Below are positions 17,739 through 27,910 of a stretch of DNA of 64,000 nt, one piece after another; position 1 is the first letter of the stretch; each line of letters starts with the position of its first letter. Under the pieces are notes generated by a model. It was not told the origin of the DNA. It searched no databases and worked only from the letters and a program-made list of their open reading frames with translations. Origin of the DNA: Pelomonas caseinilytica (lineage in GTDB: Bacteria > Pseudomonadota > Gammaproteobacteria > Burkholderiales > Burkholderiaceae_C); assembly GCF_021353235.1 (NCBI RefSeq), contig NZ_JAJTWT010000002.1, positions 434,001-498,000 of the forward strand, read 5' to 3'. A program made the position numbers and the translations under genes.

Positions 17739-19004
17739 ATGCATCTTTCCGAACTGAAAGCCCTCCACGTCTCGGCCCTCATCAAGATGGGCGAAGAGCT
17801 GGAGATCGACAATGTCACCCGCCTGCGCAAGCAGGAGCTGATGTTCGCCATCATGAAGAAGCGCGCCAAGGCTGGCGAGCAGGTCTTCGGCGATGGCGTG
17901 CTCGAAGTCCTGCCTGACGGCTTCGGCTTCCTGCGCTCGATCGAGGCCAGCTACATGGCCTCCACGGACGACATCTACCTGTCGCCCAGCCAGATCCGCC
18001 GCTTCAACCTCCACACCGGCGACCTCGTCGAAGGCGAGGTGCGCGTGCCCAAGGACGGCGAGCGCTACTTCGCTCTCGTGAAGGTCGACCGCGTCAACAA
18101 CCAGACGCCGGAGGAGAGCAAGAACAAGATCATGTTCGAGAACCTGACGCCCTTGTTCCCCAAGGAGCAGTTCAAGCTCGAGCGTGAAGGCTTCAAGGGC
18201 GAGGAGAACATCACCGGCCGCATCGTCGACCTGATCGCCCCCATCGGCAAAGGCCAGCGCGCACTGATCGTGTCGCAGCCGAAGACCGGCAAGACCGAGA
18301 TGATGAAGAGCCTGGCGCATGCGCTGGTGGCCAACCATCCGGACTGCCACCTCATCGTGCTGCTCGTCGACGAGCGGCCCGAGGAAGTGACCGAGATGGT
18401 CCGCACCGTGCGCGGCGAGGTCATCAGCTCCACCTTCGACGAGCCTGCCGCCCGCCACGTGCAGGTGGCCGAGATGGTCATCGAGCGCGCCAAGCGCCTG
18501 GTGGAGCTCAAGAAGGACGTGATCATCCTGCTGGACTCCATCACCCGCCTGGCCCGCGCCTACAACAACGTGCTGCCCAGCTCCGGCAAGGTGCTGACCG
18601 GCGGCGTGGACGCCAACGCCCTGCAGCGCCCCAAGCGCTTCTTCGGCGCGGCGCGCAACATCGAGGAAGGCGGCTCGCTGACCATCATCGGCACTGCCCT
18701 CATCGACACCGGCTCCAAGATGGACGAGGTCATCTACGAGGAGTTCAAGGGCACCGGCAACTGCGAAATCCACCTGGATCGCCGCATGGCCGAGAAGCGG
18801 GTCTACCCCTCGATCCTGATCAACAAGTCCGGCACGCGTCGCGAGGAACTGCTGCTCAAGCCCGAGATCCTGCAGAAGAGCTGGATCCTGCGAAAGCTCC
18901 TCTACAACATGGACGAGATCGAGGCGATGGAGTTCATCCTCGACAAGATGAAGGCGTCGAAGAACAACCTGGACTTCTTCGACATGATGCGGCGCGGCGG
19001 CTGA
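17739..19004 (+). CDS. rho: transcription termination factor Rho (421 aa)
   Basis: Hexameric RNA-dependent ATPase that terminates transcription. The N-terminal helical domain is [20 protein letters not shown]. The cold-shock-like RNA-binding domain has GFGFLRS and [12 protein letters not shown]. The ATPase core has Walker A SQPKTGKT, the Walker B region [17 protein letters not shown], the Q-loop [25 protein letters not shown] and [12 protein letters not shown]. The ATG at 17739 matches the family start. An in-frame TTG at 17646 would add 31 unrelated residues and is rejected. No normal ribosome site precedes the ATG. Confidence 0.98.
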   Translation: MHLSELKALHVSALIKMGEELEIDNVTRLRKQELMFAIMKKRAKAGEQVFGDGVLEVLPDGFGFLRSIEASYMASTDDIYLSPSQIRRFNLHTGDLVEGEVRVPKDGERYFALVKVDRVNNQTPEESKNKIMFENLTPLFPKEQFKLEREGFKGEENITGRIVDLIAPIGKGQRALIVSQPKTGKTEMMKSLAHALVANHPDCHLIVLLVDERPEEVTEMVRTVRGEVISSTFDEPAARHVQVAEMVIERAKRLVELKKDVIILLDSITRLARAYNNVLPSSGKVLTGGVDANALQRPKRFFGAARNIEEGGSLTIIGTALIDTGSKMDEVIYEEFKGTGNCEIHLDRRMAEKRVYPSILINKSGTRREELLLKPEILQKSWILRKLLYNMDEIEAMEFILDKMKASKNNLDFFDMMRRGG

Positions 19005-19044
19005 CCTTCCAGCCAACGACTAGCCAAGCCCCACGGGAGCCCGC

Positions 19045-19050
19045 TACAAT
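19045..19050 (+). promoter_or_regulatory. possible -10 box for rpmE2
   Basis: TACAAT occurs in the 140 bp between rho and rpmE2 and resembles other -10 boxes in this window (TATAAT, TAGAAT). No good -35 is visible at the right spacing, so this is tentative. Confidence 0.3.
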
Positions 19051-19144
19051 CGCAGGTTTTCCGCCCTGACACCCTGGAAAGTGCGTCGCCAAGCCTTGGC
19101 CCCCTCGAGGCGCGACGTGGCTCCCGAAGACCTGAGAGGTTCCC

Positions 19145-19396
19145 ATGAAAGAAGGCATTCACCCCAACTACCGCGACGTCGCGTTCGTCGACCTGTCCAA
19201 CGGTTTCCAGTTCGTGACGCGCTCCACCGTCCAGACCAAGGAAACCATCGAGATCGATGGCAAGACCCTGCCGCTGGTGAAGCTGGAAACGACGAGCGAA
19301 TCGCACCCCTTCTACACGGGCACGCAAAAGAGCGTGGACAACCTGGGTGGCCGCGTCGAGAAGTTCCGCAACAAGTTCGCCCACCTCAAAAAGTGA
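19145..19396 (+). CDS. rpmE2: 50S ribosomal protein L31 type B (83 aa)
   Basis: [16 protein letters not shown] is the hallmark start of bL31. The protein contains no cysteines, so it is the zinc-independent (C-minus, type B) form, and it ends in [11 protein letters not shown]. It follows rho by 140 bp on the same strand, a known neighbourhood for L31 genes. A strong terminator follows. Confidence 0.97.
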   Translation: MKEGIHPNYRDVAFVDLSNGFQFVTRSTVQTKETIEIDGKTLPLVKLETTSESHPFYTGTQKSVDNLGGRVEKFRNKFAHLKK

Positions 19397-19430
19397 TCGG
19401 GCCGCGGCTGTTTCGCCGCGCCAACGACAA

Positions 19431-19457
19431 AGGGCAGCCTCGGCTGCCCTTTTGCTT
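19431..19457 (+). terminator. intrinsic terminator after rpmE2
   Basis: AGGGCAGC (19431-19438) pairs with GCTGCCCT (19443-19450) over a 4-base loop, followed by TTTGCTTT. It lies about 35 bp after the rpmE2 stop. Confidence 0.8.
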
Positions 19458-19510
19458 TGCCGGGCGGCGTTTGACGGCATGATGCCGGCCGGCTCATCGA
19501 AGTTCCCCGC

Positions 19511-21151
19511 GTGAATCTCCCCACCCCCGCCATCGTCGCCGAGCGCGGCGTCCAGCGCCTGCCTCGCCTGGCCCTGATCTTGCTGTGCGCGGCCTATGTC
19601 CTGCCAGGCATCTTCGGCCGCGACCCCTGGCGCAACGCCGACCTGACGGCCTTCGGCTTCATGGCCAGCATCGCCGAGGGCCGCGCACCTTGGTGGCAGC
19701 CGGCCATCGCCGGCATCCCCGCCGATGGCGGCCCCCTGCCCTACTGGCTGGGTGCCCTGGCCATCAAGGCCCTGCCCTTCCTGGACGCCCCCGTCGCCGC
19801 CCGCCTGCCCTATGCCTTCGTGCTGGTAGGCGTGCTCATCGCCGTTTGGTACACCTGCTTCCACCTCGCACGCACCGAGGCCGCGCAGCCGGTCGCCTTC
19901 GCCTTCGGCGGCGAGGCGCAAGTGGTGGACTACGCCCGCGCGCTGGCCGATGGCGCCCTGCTCGCCCTGATGGCCTCGCTCGGGCTGCTGCAGCTCGGCC
20001 ACGAGACAACGCCCGAGTTGCTGCAACTGCTGGCCGTGTCGGTCTACCTCTACGGCCTGGCGGCGGCGCCCTTCCGCCGGCGCCGCTCCCGCCTGGCGGT
20101 GCTGCTGGCCCTGCCGGTGCTGGCCGCCAGCGGCGCGCCCATGGTGGCCTGCCTGCTGGGCGTCCTCGGCGTGCTGCTCAACCACCGTTCCAGCTACCAG
20201 GAAGCCAAGGACCAGCGCGCCTGGCTGCTCGGCGCCCTGACGCTGGCGGTGGTGGCGGCCTGGTTCTTCAACGGCTGGGCCTGGCGTGTCCAGCCCGGGC
20301 TCGACCTGCCGTCGCTGCTGCGCCTGCTGGCCTGGTTCTGCTGGCCGGCCGGGCCGCTGGCCCTGTGGACGCTGTGGCGCTGGCGTCGCCACGGCCTGCG
20401 CCGCCACATCACCGTGCCGGCCATCGCCCTGCTCGTGCCGCTGGTGGCCTGCGTCGCCATGGACGGCTCGGACCGCGCCCTGCTGCTGGCCCTGCCCTCG
20501 CTCGCCATCCTGGCGGCCTTCGCGCTGCCGACGCTGAGCCGTGGCTTCTCGGCGGCCGTCGACTGGTTCTCGGTGTTCTTCTTCAGCGCCGCCGCGCTGT
20601 TCTTCTGGCTCTATTACGTGTCCATGCACACCGGCTGGCCGGAGCGTCCGCTGGCCAACCTGCGCCGCCTGGCCGAGGGCTTCGAGCCGCGCTTCAGCCT
20701 CGTCGCGCTGGTGCTGGCCATCGCCGCCACGGCCGCCTGGCTGGCCCTGGTGCGCTGGCGCACGGCACGGCATCGCCACGCCTTGTGGAAGAGCCTGGCC
20801 CTGCCGGCCGGCGGCGTGGCGCTGGGCTGGCTGCTGGTGATGAGCCTGCTGCTGCCGCCGCTGGATTACGCCCGCAGCCTGGAGCCGCTGGTGTCGCGCC
20901 TGAAGGCCCACATGCCGGCCGACGCCGGCTGCCTGGCCGCCCCCGGGCAGAACCTCGCGACGCTGTCGGCGCTGGAGTGGCATGGCGGCTGGCAGGTGCA
21001 GGGTCGCGGCACGCTGGCCCACACGGCCTGCCCCAATGCGGTCATCAGTGCCGGCCAGCCGACGCCGCCCGGCTGGCAGGTCGTCGCCCAGGTGAGGCGG
21101 CCGACCGACCGCAGCGGCAGCGCCGGCCTCGTGCTGTTGCGCAAGCCCTGA
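19511..21151 (+). CDS. polytopic membrane protein resembling GT-C glycosyltransferases (546 aa)
   Basis: The protein has about 11-12 hydrophobic helices. The first external loop carries FGRDPWRNADLTAFGFMASIAEG, which resembles the acidic loop of ArnT/PMT-type (GT39/GT83) enzymes that transfer sugars from polyprenyl carriers. The last 100 residues form a soluble domain with three cysteines (DAGCLAAPG, HTACPNA). The start is a GTG at 19511. It has its own upstream region after the rpmE2 terminator and converges with phoR. The glycosyltransferase assignment rests on topology and the loop only. Confidence 0.6.
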   Translation: MNLPTPAIVAERGVQRLPRLALILLCAAYVLPGIFGRDPWRNADLTAFGFMASIAEGRAPWWQPAIAGIPADGGPLPYWLGALAIKALPFLDAPVAARLPYAFVLVGVLIAVWYTCFHLARTEAAQPVAFAFGGEAQVVDYARALADGALLALMASLGLLQLGHETTPELLQLLAVSVYLYGLAAAPFRRRRSRLAVLLALPVLAASGAPMVACLLGVLGVLLNHRSSYQEAKDQRAWLLGALTLAVVAAWFFNGWAWRVQPGLDLPSLLRLLAWFCWPAGPLALWTLWRWRRHGLRRHITVPAIALLVPLVACVAMDGSDRALLLALPSLAILAAFALPTLSRGFSAAVDWFSVFFFSAAALFFWLYYVSMHTGWPERPLANLRRLAEGFEPRFSLVALVLAIAATAAWLALVRWRTARHRHALWKSLALPAGGVALGWLLVMSLLLPPLDYARSLEPLVSRLKAHMPADAGCLAAPGQNLATLSALEWHGGWQVQGRGTLAHTACPNAVISAGQPTPPGWQVVAQVRRPTDRSGSAGLVLLRKP

Positions 21152-21172
21152 ACGGGGCCCGGCACGCCGGGG

Positions 21173-22540
21173 TCAATGGTTGGAGAGGGCCGCGCCGCCG
21201 AAGGCCGCTTCGTCGCCCAGGGCCGAGTCGCTGGCCTGGCGCACCCGCGCGGCGGGAAACACGAGGCGAAAGCGCGACCCCTTGCCGACCTCGCTCTGGA
21301 TCAGCAGCTCGCCGCCGTGGCGCTGCATGACGTGCTTGACGATGGACAGGCCGAGGCCCGTGCCGCCGGTCTCGCGTGAGCGGCTGCCGTCCACGCGGTA
21401 GAAGCGTTCGGTCAGCCGCGGGATGTGCTCGCGCGCGATGCCCAGGCCCGTGTCGATGACGGTCAGCTCGCCGCTGCCGTCTTCCAGCAGCCGCCAGGCC
21501 ACGTCGACCTCGCCGCCATCAGGCGTGTAGCGCACGGCATTGGTGACGAGGTTGGCGACGGCGCTGAGCAGCTCGCTTTCGATGCCGGCCAGCTCGGCGT
21601 GCGTCTCGGGCCGCAGCCGCAGCGCGTGGCGGCCGGCGGAAAGCGCCTCCGCGTCGGCCGCCACGCGCATCAGCAGGCCGTCCAGGCCCACCCAGCGGTC
21701 GGACGCCGGGCGGGGGCTGCCTTCCAGCTGGGCCAGGGTGAGCAGGTCAGCGACGAGGGTCTGCATGCGCTGGGTCTGCTGAGTCATCAGCACGAGCACG
21801 CGGTCGCGCTCGACCGCCGTCAGCGGCAGCGTGTGCAGGGTCTCGATGAAACCCGAGAGCACCGTCAGCGGGGTCCTGATCTCATGCGAGACGTTGGCGA
21901 CAAAGTCGCGCCTCATGGCGTCGTTGCGCATGCGCTCGGTCACGTCCAGCGAGAGCACGAGGCGCATGCCTTCGCCGTACTCGCGCACGGTGATGGACAG
22001 TGTGCCCGGCCCCCGGCCGTTGCCCAGCACGAGGGGCTCGCCATAACGGCCGGCCTGCAGGTAGGCGACGAAGGCCGGCGCGCGCACGAGGTTGGTGATG
22101 CGCTGCTGCAGGTCGCGTTGGGGGTCCAGCGCGAAATGGTCGGCCGCGACGCGGTTGCACCACAGGATGTGCTCCTGGGCGTCGAGCATCAGCACGCCGT
22201 TGGGCGAGGCCTCGATGGCCGACAGGAACTGCTCCAGCTCCAGCCGGCCGCGGGCCAGGGCGCGGTCGCGGTCGCGCATGGCGCGCTCCACGCGGTAGCC
22301 GAGTTCGCCCCACAGGCCGGTATCGCGCGGCGCGTTGTCCTGCTGGTTGCCGCGCAGCCAGTTCAGCAGGCGGTGGCCGCGCACCGCGTCGACCACCAGC
22401 AGCAGCGCGACACCGCTCGTGACGCCCAGGCCGAGGCCCAGGGCCTCGAAGCCGGTGGCCGAATGCACAGCAGCGCCGACGATGAATCCAACGAATGCCG
22501 CCCCGATGGCCAGCAACAGTCGAGGCAACAACCAGGTCAT
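21173..22540 (-). CDS. phoR: phosphate regulon sensor histidine kinase PhoR (455 aa)
   Basis: Membrane kinase that phosphorylates PhoB when phosphate is scarce. Two N-terminal hydrophobic helices (about 4-28 and 33-50) are followed by a PAS domain (100-200; AIEASPNGVLMLDAQ). The H box has His219 (FVANVSHEIRTPL), followed by the N box (LVTNAVRYTPDGG), G1 (DTGLGIA) and G2 (GGTGLGLSIVKHV). There is no large periplasmic domain, as usual for PhoR, which senses through PstSCAB and PhoU. It starts 16 bp after phoB. Confidence 0.96.
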   Translation of the reverse strand: MTWLLPRLLLAIGAAFVGFIVGAAVHSATGFEALGLGLGVTSGVALLLVVDAVRGHRLLNWLRGNQQDNAPRDTGLWGELGYRVERAMRDRDRALARGRLELEQFLSAIEASPNGVLMLDAQEHILWCNRVAADHFALDPQRDLQQRITNLVRAPAFVAYLQAGRYGEPLVLGNGRGPGTLSITVREYGEGMRLVLSLDVTERMRNDAMRRDFVANVSHEIRTPLTVLSGFIETLHTLPLTAVERDRVLVLMTQQTQRMQTLVADLLTLAQLEGSPRPASDRWVGLDGLLMRVAADAEALSAGRHALRLRPETHAELAGIESELLSAVANLVTNAVRYTPDGGEVDVAWRLLEDGSGELTVIDTGLGIAREHIPRLTERFYRVDGSRSRETGGTGLGLSIVKHVMQRHGGELLIQSEVGKGSRFRLVFPAARVRQASDSALGDEAAFGGAALSNH

Positions 22541-22556
22541 GTACTGCGGACGGGGC

Positions 22557-23258
22557 TCAGGCGGAAAGGACGCTGCTCTGCTGTGTCAGCCGGTAGCCGG
22601 CGCCGCGCACGGTCTCGATCATGCGCGCGCACTGCACGCGCTCAAGCGCCTCGCGCAGCCGCTTGACGTGGACGTCGATGGTGCGCTCCTCGATGAAGAC
22701 ATGGTCGCCCCAGACTCGGTCCAGCAGTTGCGAGCGGCTGTGCACGCGCTCCGGATGGGTCATGAGGAAATGCAGCAGACGGAACTCGGTGGGGCCGAGC
22801 TTGACCTCCACGCCGTCGCGGCTGACGCGACGCGTGCCCGGGTCCAGCAGCAGCGGACCGACCTCGACGGCGCTGTCCAGCGCCTCGGGCGCCTTGCGCC
22901 TGAGCACGGCCCGGATGCGCGCCAGCAGCTCGTTGGTCGAGAACGGCTTGGTGACGTAGTCGTCGGCACCGGCGTCGAGGCCGGCGATCTTGTCGCCCTC
23001 GTCGGCGCGGGCCGTCAGCATGATGATGGGCAGTTCCTTGGTGCGCGCCGCGCCGCGCCACTGGCGGGCCAGGGCGACGCCGCTCTGCCCGGGCAGCATC
23101 CAGTCCAGCACGACGAGGTCGGGCAGCACGCGGTCCACCTCGTACTGGGCCTGGCTGGCACTGCCGGCCAGAGTCACCTCGAAGCCGGCATGGCGCAGAT
23201 TGATGGAGATCAGCTCGGCGATCGCCGATTCGTCTTCCACCACCAGAATTCGACTCAT
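22557..23258 (-). CDS. phoB: phosphate regulon response regulator PhoB (233 aa)
   Basis: OmpR-family regulator. The receiver has the acidic pair in ILVVEDES, phospho-Asp52 (VVLDWMLPG) and the Lys in YVTKPFST. The winged-helix output domain (about 130-228) contains LGPTEFRLLHFLMTHPERV and the recognition segment IDVHVKRLREAL. It would bind Pho boxes such as those upstream of pstS. Its order phoU-phoB-phoR directly behind pstSCAB supports the assignment. Confidence 0.97.
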   Translation of the reverse strand: MSRILVVEDESAIAELISINLRHAGFEVTLAGSASQAQYEVDRVLPDLVVLDWMLPGQSGVALARQWRGAARTKELPIIMLTARADEGDKIAGLDAGADDYVTKPFSTNELLARIRAVLRRKAPEALDSAVEVGPLLLDPGTRRVSRDGVEVKLGPTEFRLLHFLMTHPERVHSRSQLLDRVWGDHVFIEERTIDVHVKRLREALERVQCARMIETVRGAGYRLTQQSSVLSA

Positions 23259-23284
23259 TCGTTCACCCCTTTGCCTTGTGGCGG

Positions 23285-23992
23285 TCAGCGCACCATGGTC
23301 TCGACGGTCTCCGGGCTGTTGTGCCGGACGTCGGTGCCCTTGACCACATAGATGACGACCTCGGCGAGGTTCTTGGCGTGGTCACCCACGCGCTCGATGG
23401 CCTTGGCCACGAAGACGAGGTCGATGGACGAGGAGATGGTGCGCGGGTCTTCCATCATGTAGGTGATGAGCTTGCGCAGCAGGCCGTCGAACTCCTTGTC
23501 GATCTCGTCGTCGTGCTTGAGCACGTCCAGCGCCCGCTCCACGTCGAGGCGGGCGAAAGAGTCGAGCGCCTTGCGGAGTTGCCCGGTCGCCAGCTCGGCC
23601 TCGAAGGCCAGGTCGGACATGGGCACGCGCATGCGGCTGGAGACGCCGCTGGCCACCAGGCGCTGCACCGTGCGCGCGATGCGCGCCGCCTCGTCACCGA
23701 CGCGCTCGAGGTTGGCGATGCTCTTGGAGATGGCGATCAACAGGCGCAGGTCGCGGGCCGTAGGCTGGCGGCGGGCGATGATGCTGGAGAGGTCGCGGTC
23801 GATCTCGACCTCCATCGCATTGACACGGCCTTCGCGCGCCAGCACTTCGTCGGCCGACTCGGCACTGAAGTCGCTGAGCGCCTGCACGGCCTGGGCCACC
23901 TGGGCTTCCACGAGGCCGCCCATTTCGAGCACGCGGGTCGAGATGCCGCTGAGTTCGGCGTCGAACTGGGTCGAGAGATGCTTGTCCACCAT
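23285..23992 (-). CDS. phoU: phosphate signalling/transport regulator PhoU (235 aa)
   Basis: All-helical peripheral protein made of two repeated three-helix bundles. Both carry the metal-binding E/D-x3-D-type motifs of the family (EVEIDRDLSSIIARRQ; DHAKNLAEVVIYVVKG). PhoU links the Pst transporter to PhoR and keeps the kinase off when phosphate is plentiful. It lies 17 bp downstream of pstB in the same operon. Confidence 0.96.
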   Translation of the reverse strand: MVDKHLSTQFDAELSGISTRVLEMGGLVEAQVAQAVQALSDFSAESADEVLAREGRVNAMEVEIDRDLSSIIARRQPTARDLRLLIAISKSIANLERVGDEAARIARTVQRLVASGVSSRMRVPMSDLAFEAELATGQLRKALDSFARLDVERALDVLKHDDEIDKEFDGLLRKLITYMMEDPRTISSSIDLVFVAKAIERVGDHAKNLAEVVIYVVKGTDVRHNSPETVETMVR

Positions 23993-24009
23993 ACCGTTCT
24001 CCTAGCGGG

Positions 24010-24795
24010 TCAGCCGAAACGGCCCGTGATGTAGTCTTCCGTGTCCTTGCGCTTGGGCTTCATGAAGAGTTCGGCGGTCGGGCCGAATTCGATGAGGTCG
24101 CCCAGGTACATGTAGGCCGTGTAGTCGGAGCAGCGCGCGGCCTGCTGCATGTTGTGAGTCACGATGGCCACCGTGTAGTCGCTCTTGAGCTCGTGGATGA
24201 GCTCCTCGATCTTGCCGGTGGAGATCGGGTCCAGCGCCGAGCAGGGCTCGTCGAGCAGCAGCACTTCGGGCTTGATGGCGATGCCGCGGGCGATGCACAG
24301 GCGCTGCTGCTGGCCGCCGGACAGGCCCGAGCCGCTCTGGTTGAGCTTGTCCTTGACCTCGGTCCACAGCGCCGCCTTCTTCAGCGCCCACTCCACGCGC
24401 TCGTCCATCTCCACGCGCGGCAGCGTCTCGAACAGGCGCACGCCGAAGGCGATGTTGTCGTAGATGGACATCGGGAAGGGCGTGGGCTTCTGGAAGACCA
24501 TGCCGACCTTGGCGCGGATGAGGGAGACGTCGTCCTTGCTGGACAGGATGTCGTCGCCATCCAGCAGGATCTGGCCTTCGGCACGCTGCTCGGGGTAGAG
24601 CTCGAACATGCGGTTGAGGGTGCGCAGCAGCGTGCTCTTGCCGCAGCCCGACGGGCCGATGAAGGCGGTGACCTTCTTCTCGGGGATGTCGAGGTTGATG
24701 TTCTTCAGCGCGTGGAAGCTGCCGTAGTAGAAGTTCAGGTTGCGCACCGAGAGCTTGGCGCGTTCACCCACGGGCGTTTCGATCTTGGCGTCCAT
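24010..24795 (-). CDS. pstB: phosphate ABC transporter ATP-binding protein PstB (261 aa)
   Basis: ABC ATPase of the high-affinity phosphate importer. Walker A is GPSGCGKST (about 48-56), the Q-loop is [13 protein letters not shown], the signature is LSGGQQQR, Walker B is [12 protein letters not shown] and the switch His is in IVTHNMQQA. The [12 protein letters not shown] stretch is specific to PstB. It lies 13 bp after pstA. Confidence 0.98.
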   Translation of the reverse strand: MDAKIETPVGERAKLSVRNLNFYYGSFHALKNINLDIPEKKVTAFIGPSGCGKSTLLRTLNRMFELYPEQRAEGQILLDGDDILSSKDDVSLIRAKVGMVFQKPTPFPMSIYDNIAFGVRLFETLPRVEMDERVEWALKKAALWTEVKDKLNQSGSGLSGGQQQRLCIARGIAIKPEVLLLDEPCSALDPISTGKIEELIHELKSDYTVAIVTHNMQQAARCSDYTAYMYLGDLIEFGPTAELFMKPKRKDTEDYITGRFG

Positions 24796-24808
24796 GGTCG
24801 GTTCGTCC

Positions 24809-25672
24809 TTAGTGTTTGTTCTTGAAGAGCACGCGGGCCACGATGTTCAGCAGCAGCACGCCCATCGTGATCAGGAAGACGCCGGCCCAGGCGAGCTTTT
24901 GCCAGTTCTCGTAGGGGCTCATCGCGAACTTGAAGATGGTGACCGGCAGGCTGGCCATGGGCGCACCGAGGTTGGAGGTCCAGAACTGGTTGGACAGCGC
25001 CGTGAAGAGCAGCGGCGCCGTCTCGCCCGACACCCGGGCCAGGGCCAGCAGGATGCCGGTGATGACGCCGGCGCGGGCCGCCTTGAGGGTGATGGAAAGG
25101 ATGACCTTCCACTTCGGCGTGCCCAGGGCGTAGGCGGCTTCGCGCAGCGCATTCGGCACGAGGGAGAGCATGTTCTCCGTCGTGCGGATGACGACGGGGA
25201 TGACCAGCAGGGCCAGGGCCAGCATGCCGGCGAAGCCCGAGAAGCTCTTCATTCGCGCCACGACGACGGCATAGACGAAGAGGCCGACGACGATGGACGG
25301 CGCGGAGAGCAGGATGTCGTTGATGAAGCGCACGACGCTGCCCAGCCAGCTCTTCTGTCCGTATTCGGCGAGGTAGACGCCGGCCAGGATGCCGATGGGC
25401 GTGCCCACCAGGGTGGCGAGGCCGACCATGACGAAGCTGCCGAAGAGTGCATTGGCCAGCCCGCCGCCTTCGCCCTGCGGCGGCGGCGTCATCTCGGTCA
25501 GGATGGCCCAGTTCAGGCCGCCGATGCCGAGGTAGATGGTCTCGAACAGGATCCAGACCAGCCAGAACACGCCGAAGGCCATGGCGCCGAGCGACAGGGT
25601 CAGCGCGACGATGTTGGTGCGCTTGCGCTTGTGGTGCATCGCCAGGCGGCGTGCGTCGAGTGCCGAGGACAT
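24809..25672 (-). CDS. pstA: phosphate ABC transporter permease PstA (287 aa)
   Basis: Six-helix BPD-type permease. The EAA loop that contacts PstB is visible ([18 protein letters not shown]). The first membrane segment is at about 21-42, followed by a periplasmic loop. It pairs with PstC to form the channel. It is 31 bp downstream of pstC. Confidence 0.97.
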   Translation of the reverse strand: MSSALDARRLAMHHKRKRTNIVALTLSLGAMAFGVFWLVWILFETIYLGIGGLNWAILTEMTPPPQGEGGGLANALFGSFVMVGLATLVGTPIGILAGVYLAEYGQKSWLGSVVRFINDILLSAPSIVVGLFVYAVVVARMKSFSGFAGMLALALLVIPVVIRTTENMLSLVPNALREAAYALGTPKWKVILSITLKAARAGVITGILLALARVSGETAPLLFTALSNQFWTSNLGAPMASLPVTIFKFAMSPYENWQKLAWAGVFLITMGVLLLNIVARVLFKNKH

Positions 25673-25703
25673 CAGCGAATCTCCCTGCGTTGCACTGCGG
25701 TGC

Positions 25704-26663
25704 TCATGAACGGGCCCCTTCGTTCCTCTTCAGCCGCAGCAGCAGCAGCTTGGAGATGGACAGCACGACGAAGGTGATCAGGAAGAGCACCAGGCCGAGG
25801 TACATCAGCGAGGCCTGGTGCAGGCCTTCGCCGGCTTCGGCGAACTCGTTGGCCAGCGTCGAGGTGATGCTGTTGGCGGCCTCGAAGACCGACAGCGAGT
25901 TGAGCTGGTTCATGTTGCCGATGACGAAGGTGACCGCCATCGTCTCGCCCAGGGCACGCCCCAGGCCGAGCATGATGCCGCCGACGACACCCGTCTTGGT
26001 GAAGGGAAGCACGACGCGCGAGACGACCTCCCAGGTCGTGGCGCCCAGGCCGTAGGCGCTCTCCTTGAGCATGGGCGGCGTCACCTCGAACACATCCCGC
26101 ATCACCGAGGCGATGAACGGGATGATCATGATCGCCAGGATGATGCCGGCCGACAGGATGCCGATGCCCACCGGCGGGCCCGAGAACAGCGAGCCGATGA
26201 GGGGCACGCCGCCGAAGACGGCCTGCAACGGTGCCTGCACGAAGGTGGCGAGGATGGGCCCGAAGACCAGCAGGCCCCACATGCCGTAGACGATGGAGGG
26301 CACGGCGGCCAGCAGTTCGATGGCGATGCCCAGGGGCCGCTTGAGCCAGCCGGGCGACAGCTCGGTCAGGAAGATGGCGATGCCGAAGCTGACCGGCACC
26401 GCGATGACCAGGGCGATCAGGGACGTGGCCAGCGTGCCGTAGATCATCACCAGGCCGCCGAACTTCTCCTGCACCGGGTCCCACTCCGCGCTGGTCAGGA
26501 ACCCCAGCCCGAAGGCTTTCAGCGCCGGGGCGGCACCGGCGATCAGTGAGACGAGGATGCCCACCATCAGGGCCAGCGTCAGCCAGGCCGCGCCCTGCGA
26601 GAGGGCCGCGAACAGGGCATCGGCCCAGGGGGCCACGCGGCGGCGCTCGGGCCGGGGGCTCAT
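25704..26663 (-). CDS. pstC: phosphate ABC transporter permease PstC (319 aa)
   Basis: Six-helix permease with an EAA loop ([16 protein letters not shown]) and family segments such as [11 protein letters not shown] and [15 protein letters not shown]. The ATG at 26663 gives the normal length. A frame extending to 26789 would add 42 unrelated residues and run into the hairpin after pstS. Confidence 0.96.
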   Translation of the reverse strand: MSPRPERRRVAPWADALFAALSQGAAWLTLALMVGILVSLIAGAAPALKAFGLGFLTSAEWDPVQEKFGGLVMIYGTLATSLIALVIAVPVSFGIAIFLTELSPGWLKRPLGIAIELLAAVPSIVYGMWGLLVFGPILATFVQAPLQAVFGGVPLIGSLFSGPPVGIGILSAGIILAIMIIPFIASVMRDVFEVTPPMLKESAYGLGATTWEVVSRVVLPFTKTGVVGGIMLGLGRALGETMAVTFVIGNMNQLNSLSVFEAANSITSTLANEFAEAGEGLHQASLMYLGLVLFLITFVVLSISKLLLLRLKRNEGARS

Positions 26664-26777
26664 GGGAGTGGTGTCCGGCTGAGGTTCGCTGCGATCAGCG
26701 CCGGCGCTGTCGGCGGGAAGTATGGCGGCCAAGGAACCTCCGAGGTGTTGAGGAGTGAGGGGCGCCGCGGATGTGGC

Positions 26778-26797
26778 AAAGCCCGGCATTGCCGGGC
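26778..26797 (-). terminator. hairpin between pstS and pstC
   Basis: On the minus strand a 7-bp stem GCCCGGC / GCCGGGC with a 3-base loop is followed by only TTTG. It lies 20 bp after the pstS stop. It looks like an attenuator or 3'-protecting structure that would let pstS mRNA exceed that of the membrane genes; a full stop is unlikely because pstC has no obvious own promoter. Confidence 0.45.
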
Positions 26798-26817
26798 CGG
26801 GCCGAGCGCCCCAGGAA

Positions 26818-27855
26818 TCACTTGTAGGAAACAGCCTTGCCCGACGTGTCCTTGATCTCGCCCCACTGCTTGCGCACCAGGTCCTTCACGGAGGCGGGCA
26901 GCGGCACGTAGTCGAGGTCGTCGGCCATCTTGTCGCCGCTGCTGTAGGCCCACTCGAAGAACTTGAGCACGGCGCTGGCGTTGGCGGCCTTGTCCTGCGA
27001 CTTGAACATCAGGATGTAGGTCGGGTTGGTGATGGGCCAGGCGGCCTTGCCGGGCTGGTCGGTCGTGATCTGGTAGAAGGTCTTGTTCCAGTCGGCGCCG
27101 GCGGCGGCGGCCTTGAAGGCGTCGTCGTTCGGGCTGACCCACTGGCCGTCCTTGTTCTTCAGCTGGACGTAGGTCATCTTGTTCTGCTTCACATAGGCGT
27201 ACTCGACGTAGCCGATGGAGTTGGGCAGGCGCTGCACGAAGGCGGCCACGCCTTCATTGCCCTTGCCGGCGGTGCCGGCCAGCCACTTGACCGTGGTGCC
27301 TTCGCCGACCTTCTCCTTCCACTCGGAACTCACCTTGGACAGGTAGTTCGTGAAGATGAAGGTCGTGCCCGAGCCGTCGGCGCGGGCCACCGGGGCGATG
27401 GCGGCGTCCGGCAGGGCGACGCCCGGGTTCAGGGCCGTGATGGCGGGGTCGTTCCACTTGGTGACCTTGCCGAGGTAGATGTCGGCCAGCACGGTGCCGG
27501 TCAGCTTCATCTGGCCGGCAGCGATGCCCTTGATGTTGACGACGGGCACGACGCCGCCGATGACGGTCGGGAACTGCAGCAGGCCATCCTTGGCCAGGTC
27601 TTCGTCCTTCAGCGGCATGTCCGAGGCGCCGAAGTCGACCGTCTTGGCCTTGATCTGCTTGATGCCGGCGCCCGAGCCCACGGACTGGTAGTTGATGTGC
27701 GCGCCCGTCGCCTTGGCGTAGGCGTCGGCCCACTTGGCGTAGATCGGCGCGGGGAAAGTCGCGCCGGCACCGGTCACGTCCTGGGCAAATGCCACCTGGG
27801 CACCGAGGAGCCCCGCGACGAGGGCGAACGACTTGCTGACCTGGACCATATTCAT
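26818..27855 (-). CDS. pstS: periplasmic phosphate-binding protein PstS (345 aa)
   Basis: Solute-binding protein of the Pst importer. The ATG at 27855 has an AAGG ribosome site and starts a Sec signal peptide ending QVAFA-Q. The mature start [30 protein letters not shown] and the phosphate-binding [17 protein letters not shown] are PstS hallmarks. A longer frame to 27942 would bury the signal peptide. It is the first gene of pstSCAB-phoU-phoB-phoR and has Pho-box-like repeats upstream. Confidence 0.97.
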   Translation of the reverse strand: MNMVQVSKSFALVAGLLGAQVAFAQDVTGAGATFPAPIYAKWADAYAKATGAHINYQSVGSGAGIKQIKAKTVDFGASDMPLKDEDLAKDGLLQFPTVIGGVVPVVNIKGIAAGQMKLTGTVLADIYLGKVTKWNDPAITALNPGVALPDAAIAPVARADGSGTTFIFTNYLSKVSSEWKEKVGEGTTVKWLAGTAGKGNEGVAAFVQRLPNSIGYVEYAYVKQNKMTYVQLKNKDGQWVSPNDDAFKAAAAGADWNKTFYQITTDQPGKAAWPITNPTYILMFKSQDKAANASAVLKFFEWAYSSGDKMADDLDYVPLPASVKDLVRKQWGEIKDTSGKAVSYK

Positions 27856-27910
27856 CTGAAGCACCTTCCGCGTGGCGGGTTTGACGATGACTGGCATCCT
27901 AGGGATGCAA

